From the NCBI GenBank assembly GCA_002441265.1, contig DJVQ01000001.1:1-40776 (forward strand): a DNA stretch of 40,776 nt, given 5' to 3'. The stretch comes from Syntrophaceae bacterium UBA6252 (lineage in GTDB: Bacteria > Desulfobacterota > Syntrophia > Syntrophales > UBA6807). Numbering within the stretch: position 1 is the first letter of the stretch; the number at the start of each line of letters is the position of its first letter. Shown one piece after another: positions 7,712-14,479 of the stretch. The notes under the pieces were generated by a model. That model searched no databases. It was given only the letters and a program-made list of their open reading frames with translations, and had not been told where the DNA came from. The translations under genes were made by a program, and so were the position numbers.

Positions 7712-8475
7712 GTCTGCCCAGGATTTTCCACCCCGGGCCGGCTTCGGGGGAAACGACGGTGCGCATCGAGGGGGAGACCTTACACTACCTGAAATCGGTC
7801 CTGCGGATCCGGCCGGGACGGGAGATCGGTCTCTTCGACGGGAGAGGAAGCGAATGGAGGGCCGTGGTCGAGGCGTACGGCCCGGGAGAAGCCTCCCTGC
7901 GGATTCTGAAAAAAGAGGACCCCGTCCCTTCCCCTGGAGGGATCACCCTGGCCCAGTCCCTCCCAAAAACGGACAAAATGGATTTCATCGTCCGGAAGGC
8001 CACCGAGCTGGGAGCGGCCCGGATCCTCCCCTTCCTTTCCTCCCGGTCCATCCCCAGGCCCGACGCGGGAAAAAGGGAAAACCGCCTGGCCCGGTGGCGG
8101 CGGATCGCCGTGGAGGCCGCCCGACAGTGCGGGAGGTCGGTGGTCCCGGAAGTCGGGGAGATCCTGTCCTACGAGGAGATGCTCGGCGCCCGCGGCGCGG
8201 AGGACCTCGGAATCGTCCTGTGGGAAGAGGAGAGGGAGCGCTCCCTCAAGACCCTTCTGCGGGGAGGACAGGCGGAAGGCCGGACCCGGTTTTTCGTCGT
8301 CGTGGGACCGGAAGGGGGGTTTTCCGCCGATGAAATCGACCGGGCGGCGGCGGCGGGCTTTGTCCCGGTGACCCTCGGCCCCAACATTCTGCGCACCGAA
8401 ACGGCACCGCTGGCCGTTCTCTCCATCCTCCAGTACGAGATGGATTTCTTTTCCGAAAGGGCGACCCATGAATGA
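7708..8475 (+). CDS. rsmE: 16S rRNA m3U1498 methyltransferase RsmE
   Basis: This 255-residue SPOUT-class enzyme methylates U1498 of 16S rRNA. It has an N-terminal PUA-like part (SLPRIFHPGP, LHYLKSVLRI) and a knotted SAM domain with KATELGAARILPF, VGPEGGFSADEID and LGPNILRTETAPLA. The start is taken as TTG at 7708. It overlaps the prmA stop as TTGA, has GAGGAG nine bases upstream and gives the usual family N-terminus. The ATG at 7669 would add 13 residues inside prmA. The prmA-rsmE pairing is widespread in bacteria. Its 3' end overlaps the RDD gene by eight bases. Confidence 0.92.
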   Translation: MSLPRIFHPGPASGETTVRIEGETLHYLKSVLRIRPGREIGLFDGRGSEWRAVVEAYGPGEASLRILKKEDPVPSPGGITLAQSLPKTDKMDFIVRKATELGAARILPFLSSRSIPRPDAGKRENRLARWRRIAVEAARQCGRSVVPEVGEILSYEEMLGARGAEDLGIVLWEEERERSLKTLLRGGQAEGRTRFFVVVGPEGGFSADEIDRAAAAGFVPVTLGPNILRTETAPLAVLSILQYEMDFFSERATHE

Positions 8476-8983
8476 CGTCTGGTACGGCGGCTTTTTCCGG
8501 AGGACCGCGGCCTTCCTCGCCGATCAGGTCGTCCTGGCCGTCTTTTACGGCATCATTTTTTTCATCAGCGTCAGGATCCTCGGAATCGAGGGAGTCTCTT
8601 GGCTCAACCTCGCCGATTCCACCGAGGAAGCGGGGGGACTCCGTCTTTTCGCGTCCTACGAGGGAATGACGCTGATCCTGAACATGGCCTATTTCACCTA
8701 TTTTCACGGAACATTGGGCCGGACGCCGGGGAAGCGCCTTTTCGGTCTCCGGGTGCTCCGAACCGACGGCCTGCCCATCACGCCGGGGACCGCCTTTCTG
8801 CGATGGGCGGGCTATGCCGTGTCGGCACTTCCCTTCCTGCTCGGTTTTCTCTGGGTCGCCGTGGATCGGCGGAAACAGGGCTGGCACGACAAGATCGCCG
8901 TGACCGTCGTGGTCCGGGTCCGGAAGCAAAGAACGGCGCCCCCTGCCGCAATGGAAGCGCAGTGGGTCGTGTCCGCCCCGTGA
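8468..8983 (+). CDS. RDD family membrane protein
   Basis: A 171-residue protein with three or four hydrophobic segments. The RDD signature is visible as FFRRTAAFLADQ in the first helix, GTLGRTPGKRLFGLRVL in the middle and the DRRKQGWHDKIAVTVVV end motif. RDD proteins are small inner-membrane proteins; some have been linked to Na+/H+ exchange, most are unassigned. It overlaps rsmE by eight bases (ATGAATGA), so it is probably translated from the same message. No specific substrate can be read from the sequence. Confidence 0.85.
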   Translation: MNDVWYGGFFRRTAAFLADQVVLAVFYGIIFFISVRILGIEGVSWLNLADSTEEAGGLRLFASYEGMTLILNMAYFTYFHGTLGRTPGKRLFGLRVLRTDGLPITPGTAFLRWAGYAVSALPFLLGFLWVAVDRRKQGWHDKIAVTVVVRVRKQRTAPPAAMEAQWVVSAP

Positions 8984-8986
8984 ACA

Positions 8987-9009
8987 CGGCCCGGCATGGT
9001 TCCGGGCCG
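8987..9009 (+). terminator. GC-rich hairpin after the prmA-rsmE-RDD operon
   Basis: CGGCCCGG (8987-8994) and CCGGGCCG (9002-9009) form a perfect eight-pair stem with a seven-base loop, starting four bases after the RDD stop. There is no T tract, so it may be a U-less terminator or an RNA-stabilising hairpin. It separates the operon from the tRNA promoter. Confidence 0.5.
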
Positions 9010-9029
9010 CGAAAATCGTGAAAAATCGC

Positions 9030-9059
9030 TTGACAAAAAAGCCCCTCCGGTTTTATGAT
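9030..9059 (+). promoter_or_regulatory. Sigma-70 type promoter of tRNA-Phe
   Basis: A perfect TTGACA (9030-9035) is followed after 18 bases by TATGAT (9054-9059); the shifted TTATGA gives 17. The mature tRNA begins about 20 bases further on, as expected for a short 5' leader. Confidence 0.8.
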
Positions 9060-9079
9060 CCATTCCCTCAAAGGAACAC

Positions 9080-9155
9080 GGGTCGGTAGCTCAGTCGGTA
9101 GAGCACTGGACTGAAAATCCAGGTGTCGGCAGTTCGATTCTGCCCTGACCCACCA
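9080..9155 (+). tRNA. tRNA-Phe (GAA)
   Basis: The 76-base cloverleaf has acceptor stem GGGTCGG/CTGACCC containing one G-T pair. The D arm is GCTCAGTCGGTAGAGC. The anticodon arm CTGGA/TCCAG has loop CTGAAAA, giving anticodon GAA. The T arm contains the canonical TTCGATTC loop. The 3' CCA is encoded at 9153-9155. It is a single-gene unit with its own promoter and terminator. Confidence 0.96.
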
Positions 9156-9164
9156 GGAAAAAAT

Positions 9165-9198
9165 GGGGTTAGAGACATTCTCTAACCCCTCTTTTTTT
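9165..9198 (+). terminator. Rho-independent terminator after tRNA-Phe
   Basis: GGGGTTAGAGA (9165-9175) and TCTCTAACCCC (9179-9189) form a perfect 11-pair stem with a three-base loop. TC and seven T residues follow. It also lies just past the 3' end of the minus-strand LysE-type gene. Confidence 0.93.
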
Positions 9199-9233
9199 AC
9201 ATTGGCTGCATCAGCCTGATTGGGTGTAACCAA

Positions 9234-9860
9234 TTAAGTTTCTTCAAATATTAATCTGCCTCCCAAATAGGACAGCAATGATCCCGTCATAATATCCAAT
9301 AGTCGTTTTGCTCTTCTATAGAATCCTTGAATCTTATTAAAAGAAAAAAAGCAGGCGATCATCGAGTACCAGACAATGGAAATGGTGATTACAATTATCA
9401 CGGTGACAGCATAAATCCAAAGCGGCGCTTGTGCAGGCAATGTTGATATAAACAGGCTGCTGAAAAAAGCAGCGGTTTTGGGATTGGAAAAACTCGTAAA
9501 CAATCCTTTTTGAAGAGCTGCCCAATTGTTACCCGAAAAATTCTTATCGTGCGCGAATGAAACAGGTTGTTTGATTGCATACCATATGGTTTTCATTCCC
9601 ATGTAAACCAAATAACAACCACCGACAAACTTAATTGCATCGTACATCCAGCCCGCGTATTTAAACAGGGCGGTTAGACCCAATAAACTTGCTGACGCCC
9701 AAGTTCCCGCACCTATCGATACCCCCAAAGCGAGGGAGATTCCCATTTTTCTCGACTGTGTCATCGAGCCCTGCGTGACGACAATAAAATTCGGGCCTGG
9801 TATGGTGACAACCACAAACCAGATTAATGCAACATTACCGATGGCAGGCAAGTATTCCAT
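9234..9860 (-). CDS. LysE/RhtB family amino-acid exporter
   Basis: This 208-residue protein has about six hydrophobic segments. It shows the LysE/RhtB N-terminal block VVTIPGPNFIVVTQGSM, followed by ALGVSIGAG, a FVGGCYLVYMGMK helix and FTSFSNPKTAAFF. The family exports amino acids or related small solutes; the substrate cannot be told from sequence. The start has GGAGAG a few bases upstream. Base composition is clearly more A+T-rich than the flanking operons, with codons such as AAA, ATT and TTA frequent. The gene lies directly next to a tRNA gene, a common site of acquisition. No integrase or flanking tRNA-end repeat was seen. The 270 bases upstream (9861-10131) hold only a candidate promoter for the next gene. 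Confidence 0.85.
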   Translation of the reverse strand: MEYLPAIGNVALIWFVVVTIPGPNFIVVTQGSMTQSRKMGISLALGVSIGAGTWASASLLGLTALFKYAGWMYDAIKFVGGCYLVYMGMKTIWYAIKQPVSFAHDKNFSGNNWAALQKGLFTSFSNPKTAAFFSSLFISTLPAQAPLWIYAVTVIIVITISIVWYSMIACFFSFNKIQGFYRRAKRLLDIMTGSLLSYLGGRLIFEET

Positions 9861-10056
9861 ACGATCTCTCCGTTTTCTATTTATGCTTTTGCACCAAACA
9901 ATGATATGTAAGACGCATTTTCCGTCTGCTCTGGGCGATTTTCAAGCAGAATTTCCGATCCTCAATTGAAGAACCCTTGGCGCCATTGACCTTTCCTCAC
10001 AGGAACATCATCCGTAATTTCAGCATTACCCTTTGAAAGTCTTAACGAACTTCTTC

Positions 10057-10085
10057 TTGACGTGATATGATGATAAAGGTATCCG
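10057..10085 (+). promoter_or_regulatory. Candidate promoter of the exonuclease gene
   Basis: TTGACG (10057-10062) is followed after 17 bases by TATCCG (10080-10085). Transcription from it would begin around 10092. That argues for translation from the ATG at 10132 rather than the TTG at 10087. The -10 element is weak. Confidence 0.35.
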
Positions 10086-10131
10086 ATTGTCATATATTCT
10101 CATATCAGGTGAGACGGGACGGCGTTATTTC

Positions 10132-10800
10132 ATGGGTGAACGCATCGAAATGAATTTTGATTTTGAAGATTCGGCAAAAACGGCCGGGAAATATCTTGTT
10201 TTCGACACGGAAACCACCGGCCTTCCGATAAATAGATTCGCTCCCCCGGACGATTTTCGAAACTGGCCCCATGTCGTTCAGATCGCATGGCTGTTATTCG
10301 ACGACGAGCACAAGCTCATCGAGCGCGGCAACTTCTATTTGAAACAGCCCGTGGAGATTCCCGCCGACGCGGTAAGAATACACGGCATCACGACGGAAAT
10401 GATGCTCGAACAGGGACTGGAGCCCGCATACGTATATGCCATATTCAAAAAGGCCGTCGACAATGCAGAATACCTCATCGCCCACAACGTGGATTTTGAT
10501 ATCCCCATCTTGCGTTGTGATTTTTTGAGAAACGGCCTTCAATGGGACTTCCCCGACGGCAGGCTGATCTGCACCATGAAAAGAGGGGCGGACTTCTGTA
10601 AAATCCCGTCGTTGCGGGGAGGCAAATATAAATGGCCCACGCTGATGGAGCTTTACCGAAATTGTTTCGATCCCGGAGACTCGGCAGGCATCGTTCCCGA
10701 TGAAACCTCGATCAAAGGACTGCACAACGCGGACACCGACGCGGCGATGACGGCCCGATGCTTTTTCAGATTGAGGGATCTTGGATTCCTAAGGGATTGA
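10132..10800 (+). CDS. DnaQ-like 3'-5' exonuclease (DEDD family)
   Basis: A 222-residue protein with the exonuclease folds of RNase T and DNA polymerase III epsilon. Exo I is VFDTETTGLP, carrying the first Asp and Glu. Exo II is YLIAHNVDFDIPIL. The last motif is HNADTDAAMTA, giving the final His and Asp of a DEDDh enzyme. No polymerase, UvrC or BRCT region is attached. It probably acts alone in DNA repair or RNA trimming, but the substrate is not evident. The start is uncertain between 10087 (TTG), 10132 and 10150. The ATG at 10132 is preferred from the promoter position, although its ribosome site is weak. Composition is intermediate between the A+T-rich LysE region and the GC-rich backbone, so it may belong to the same acquired patch. 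Confidence 0.85.
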   Translation: MGERIEMNFDFEDSAKTAGKYLVFDTETTGLPINRFAPPDDFRNWPHVVQIAWLLFDDEHKLIERGNFYLKQPVEIPADAVRIHGITTEMMLEQGLEPAYVYAIFKKAVDNAEYLIAHNVDFDIPILRCDFLRNGLQWDFPDGRLICTMKRGADFCKIPSLRGGKYKWPTLMELYRNCFDPGDSAGIVPDETSIKGLHNADTDAAMTARCFFRLRDLGFLRD

Positions 10801-10908
10801 TCCAGGGCGCGGGAACGGTTTCCTGGAGGCAGGATTTACGGACAGCTTCACCGGTTCGGGGGACCGTCGAAATCACAGGCCGGTGACAGGGACCGAAAGG
10901 ATGAACGC

Positions 10909-11118
10909 ATGCAGGGGGTGCTCAGGGGGGTCGGATGGTTCTTCCTGGCCGCAGCGGCCGTGCTGGTCGTTCTCGGCATCGCGAGCTGGCCGCCGGGCGG
11001 GCTCATGTTCGCCCTGCCTTATTTCTTCCTGATGCCCGGGGTGCTGCTGGCCGTCGTCGGGGGATTGCTTCTGCTCCTCGGACGTCGCCGCGGGCCGGAT
11101 GGACGCGGTATGGAATGA
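10909..11118 (+). CDS. Small two-helix membrane protein
   Basis: A 69-residue hypothetical protein. It has two strongly hydrophobic segments (about residues 8-25 and 33-58) separated by a WPPGG turn, and a basic C-terminal tail (GRRRGPDGR). AAAGG lies eight bases before the ATG. No family is recognised. Length and location between convergent genes leave some doubt, but the clean hydrophobic pattern and ribosome site support a real gene. Confidence 0.55.
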   Translation: MQGVLRGVGWFFLAAAAVLVVLGIASWPPGGLMFALPYFFLMPGVLLAVVGGLLLLLGRRRGPDGRGME

Positions 11119-11245
11119 AAAGATTTCCGAAGACGGGATCCCGACGGATCCCCCGCCCGGAAGGATGTGGACAAAGGGATCGGAGAGACTCTCCGCAGGA
11201 GGGAATCGTTTCCGGAAAGTCTCCCCCGATCCGCGCGCAGACCGT

Positions 11246-12451
11246 TTACACGTCCCTCGTCCAGAGGGACGCCATGGCGGGGCCGCCGCCCACGCAGAGC
11301 GACGCGCCGCCGACGGTCAGATTCAACCGCTCCAGTTCGTAATAGAGGGACACGATGATCCGAAGCGCCGTGCATCCCACGGGATGACCCAGGGCGATCC
11401 CCGAACCGTTGTGGTTGACCTTGTCCAGGTTCAGCTCGATTCCGAAATCCTCCCGGAGCATGCGGCCGACACCCAGGAACTGGGCGGCGAACGCCTCGTT
11501 CACTTCCCAGTAGTCGACGTCATCGAACAACATCGCCGCCCGCCCGAGCGTCCTGGGGATCGCCACGGCGGGTCCCAACCCCATCACCTTCGGATCGACT
11601 CCCTCGCTGCAGATGTCGATCATTTTCATGAGGGGCTTCACCCCCAGCTCCCGCGCCCTGTCCGCGGACATGACGACCACCGCGGCTGCGGCGTCGTTGA
11701 TCCCCGAGGCGTTGGCGGCGGTCACCACGCCGTCCTTCTTGAAGGCCGGCGCCAGCCTGCCGACCGCTTCCATGCTTGCATCGGGGATCATGTGTTCGTC
11801 CGTTGCGTAAAAGGTGCTCCCCTTTTTCCCCTTGATTTCCACGGGAACGATCTCCCGGCGGAAGATGCCTTCCCGGACCGCCTTTGTGGCACGCTGATGG
11901 CTGAGAACCGCCAGTTCATCGCACTCTTGGCGGGTGATCCCGTACTTTTCGGCGACATTCTCCGCCGTCATGCCCATGTGACCGGGCACCAGTTCGTCCA
12001 CCAGTCCGTCGTAGAGCATGGCGTCCTCGATCTTTCCCGGCCCCATCCGATACCCCGTTCTCCCCTTCGGGATCATGTACGGAGTGCCGGACATGCTCTC
12101 CACGCCGATGACGAGCGCGCTCTCCGCCTTGCCGAGCATGATGTCGTTGCAGGCGATCTCGAGGGCGCGCATTCCCGAGGCGCAGTTCTGATTCACGCTG
12201 ACGGCGCCGCTTCTGTGGGGAAGCCCGATTCTCATGGACACCTGCCTCGCCGGCAGGGACCCGCTCAGGTGGGGAAACACCTGTCCCATGCAGCATTCGT
12301 CGAGGATTTCCGCCGGAATGCCGGCCCGTTCAATGGCGGCCCGGCCCGCCGTGATCGCCAGATCACGGGCCGGGACATCCCTGAGGCTTCCCAGAAACTT
12401 CCCTATCGCCGTACGGCATGCACTGACAATGACCACTTCCCGAAACGCCAT
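11246..12451 (-). CDS. Thiolase family protein (acetyl-CoA C-acyltransferase)
   Basis: A 401-residue thiolase that would condense or cleave acyl-CoAs through a cysteine acyl-enzyme. The nucleophile lies in NQNCASGMRA (C90), the catalytic histidine in GIALGHPVG (H356) and the second cysteine in SLCVGGGPAMA (C386). All catalytic residues are present. The block before the histidine reads NHNGSG instead of the more common NxxGGA, and CTALR replaces the usual GASGAR, so it is a divergent member. It lies 76 bases downstream of a 4-hydroxybutyryl-CoA dehydratase-like gene on the same strand, suggesting a shared route from 4-hydroxybutyrate via crotonyl-CoA to acetyl-CoA. The other beta-oxidation enzymes are not in the window. 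Confidence 0.9.
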   Translation of the reverse strand: MAFREVVIVSACRTAIGKFLGSLRDVPARDLAITAGRAAIERAGIPAEILDECCMGQVFPHLSGSLPARQVSMRIGLPHRSGAVSVNQNCASGMRALEIACNDIMLGKAESALVIGVESMSGTPYMIPKGRTGYRMGPGKIEDAMLYDGLVDELVPGHMGMTAENVAEKYGITRQECDELAVLSHQRATKAVREGIFRREIVPVEIKGKKGSTFYATDEHMIPDASMEAVGRLAPAFKKDGVVTAANASGINDAAAAVVVMSADRARELGVKPLMKMIDICSEGVDPKVMGLGPAVAIPRTLGRAAMLFDDVDYWEVNEAFAAQFLGVGRMLREDFGIELNLDKVNHNGSGIALGHPVGCTALRIIVSLYYELERLNLTVGGASLCVGGGPAMASLWTRDV

Positions 12452-12527
12452 GGTTCCATCGACCTCCCTATCGGAATTCGTTCCTCCCGGAGTTGTTTTC
12501 CTTCCCGTGACGGCGGTCCGTCCGCCG

Positions 12528-14018
12528 CTACTTCAGACGGTCTCCAAAAGCGGGATTCATGTTGAGAAGCTTTGAATCATCCAGGTCGTCCTTGATTCCG
12601 GCCAGATAGCGTGCGACATCCCTTCTTTGACCATAATCGAATCCGAGATTGAGGGCGATGGTCTCCATGACGGGAGATCCGCCGCCATGGACGCCGGCGA
12701 TGAGATACCAGGAGGTCATTGCCGACGCGCCGACCGCTTCGACGAACTTCCATATCTTGAGGGATTCTTCCGCGGAAATTTTGCTGTTCCTGACAATGAA
12801 CTTCTCCAGGTCCGCCCTGGTTTCCTCTCCATCGAAGTCCTCACCGAAGGGGAGCGTCACCGATATGCCGCCCGCCACCTCGGTCAGGATGTTGTATTCG
12901 TGATAGATCATTTCGCCGGTCATCCTCCTGCCCACGTTCGCGTAGATCTCGTTCGGGAAGAAGGTGCCGCTCGACGTCCTTTCGCCGTAGATGGCCGAAG
13001 CGACGCCCGCCGCATAGGCCAGTTCCGAGGCGCCGGCATACAGCGACAGTTTCTCGCGCACATGGGACACCTTGGAAATATTGTTCGCATCCGCCGCCAG
13101 AGCGGTTGCGCCGCACAGGATGTCCGAGACGCCGGGCTTGCATCCGCTGTAGCTGTGCCTGTGCGAATCGGCGAAGAGAAGCGCCATTCTTCTCCCGTAC
13201 TTCCATTCGCCGCACATGAAGACCCTTTCCATGGGCACGAATACGCGGTCGAAGACGATCACCGAATCGGAAACGCCGTATTTCGCAAAGGGACACGCGC
13301 CCAGTTCATCCTTCTCCCGCAGCCATACGGGACGGGTGATCATCCTGATGCCCTCCCAGTCGGCGGGAATGGCGAACGCAACGGCGTAATCGCTGTCGTC
13401 CTCCATCAGCGCCCGCGTGGGAAGCACAAGCAGTTCATCGGCGTAAGCGGCCTGGGTGATGCACATCTTGGTCCCGCTCACGACGATCCCGTCCTGTCTT
13501 TTCTCTACGATGTGCACGTAGGCGTCGGGATTTTCCTGTTCGGAAGGTCTCTTGAGCCTGTCTCCCTTGCAGTCCGTCTGGGAACAGGTCGCGTCGATGT
13601 CGTTCTCGTGATACCATTTCAGGTATTTCAAAAACCGCCCGTGGTACTCCGTGCCGTATTCCTCATCCATCTCCTTCGTGCATATGGACAGCGCCGTGAG
13701 GGCATCATGACCCATGCACCGCTGGATGCATCCCCCCACGCGGCGGGCGTAAATCCGGATCATCTTCTGCTTCTGGAGCAGGTCATGGGGATTCTGGGGA
13801 AGGTGGGCGAAGCGGTTGATCTCCTCTCCCGTGATCGATGACGCAACGGTCATGACATCCCTGTATGCGGGGTCTTTCGCAAGTTCAAAGGTGACGCCGA
13901 GCGTGTTGATGCCGGGCTGGATCCGATGGTCGTCCCGGCCGACCTTCTCGCCGCCGATATAGAGGTTCGGCCGCATCTTCAGCAGACGGGCCACATATTC
14001 CTCGCGGGATCGCAACAT
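12528..14018 (-). CDS. 4-hydroxybutyryl-CoA dehydratase-like flavoprotein (HpaB family)
   Basis: A 496-residue member of the 4-hydroxyphenylacetate 3-hydroxylase/AbfD family. The features peculiar to the [4Fe-4S] FAD dehydratase branch are present. The CxxxC pair is C97 and C101 (GGCIQRCMGHDAL), and the His and Cys seven apart are H286 and C293 (HRHSYSGC). These match the C99, C103, H292 and C299 cluster ligands known from Clostridium aminobutyricum AbfD. This favours dehydration of 4-hydroxybutyryl-CoA to crotonyl-CoA over a monooxygenase role. The closest substrate could still differ, since several related radical dehydratases exist. The ATG at 14018 has an excellent GGAGGTGA eight bases upstream, so the longer frame to 14171 is rejected. 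It is followed by a thiolase on the same strand. Confidence 0.85.
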   Translation of the reverse strand: MLRSREEYVARLLKMRPNLYIGGEKVGRDDHRIQPGINTLGVTFELAKDPAYRDVMTVASSITGEEINRFAHLPQNPHDLLQKQKMIRIYARRVGGCIQRCMGHDALTALSICTKEMDEEYGTEYHGRFLKYLKWYHENDIDATCSQTDCKGDRLKRPSEQENPDAYVHIVEKRQDGIVVSGTKMCITQAAYADELLVLPTRALMEDDSDYAVAFAIPADWEGIRMITRPVWLREKDELGACPFAKYGVSDSVIVFDRVFVPMERVFMCGEWKYGRRMALLFADSHRHSYSGCKPGVSDILCGATALAADANNISKVSHVREKLSLYAGASELAYAAGVASAIYGERTSSGTFFPNEIYANVGRRMTGEMIYHEYNILTEVAGGISVTLPFGEDFDGEETRADLEKFIVRNSKISAEESLKIWKFVEAVGASAMTSWYLIAGVHGGGSPVMETIALNLGFDYGQRRDVARYLAGIKDDLDDSKLLNMNPAFGDRLK

Positions 14019-14172
14019 GAAATCACCTCCCAGAAGAAATGGATGACCGGCGGGAAATCTCCTCCGCAATGCGGATCGGCTGCTCCCGCCGTTCGCCGCA
14101 GGGAAAAGCACTATCCATGCCACAGGGCTCCGGCCATCAAAAAGATATACGATATCAATTGGATGAAACATA

Positions 14173-14227
14173 TTCCGTTATCACGGAACGGACACCTTGT
14201 CCGAATATCGGATACGATATGTCCGAA
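14173..14227. promoter_or_regulatory. Cluster of inverted and direct repeats upstream of the dehydratase gene
   Basis: Within 55 bases there are TTCCGTTATCACGGAA (14173-14188, five-base arms), TCCGAATATCGGA (14200-14212, perfect five-base arms) and two copies of TGTCCGAA (14198-14205 and 14220-14227) spaced 22 bases apart, two helical turns. The surrounding 14019-14479 gap is A+T-richer. It holds no convincing gene; a 74-codon frame at 14219-14443 with one hydrophobic stretch lacks a ribosome site. The cluster looks like operator DNA for the dehydratase-thiolase pair, but no cognate regulator is nearby. Confidence 0.45.
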
Positions 14228-14479
14228 AACAGGACGGAAAGGAAAAGGAGGGCGGGGCAACAGAGCCGCCTGCGTTTCCGGGAGACGATCTTCTCAACGT
14301 TATTGACAATTCCCGCATTTATCGTCATCATTTACATTAAGGGTAACGAAATCGGCCGGATCGGGAAGATGTCCGTGACGAGCCATGGAAAGAAAATTTT
14401 GAGCCGCCGCTTTTACGAAACGCATGCCGCGGCGCAGGTGTAAGAAAAGAGCGGGAAGTCCCGCATACAGGGTCCCGAC

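Noticed and set aside
9080..10800. Integrated element with att sites at tRNA-Phe
   Set aside because: No second copy of the tRNA 3' end and no integrase were seen, so only compositional evidence of transfer remains.
14219..14443. Possible 74-residue membrane peptide
   Set aside because: One hydrophobic stretch only, no ribosome site, and it begins inside the putative operator repeats.
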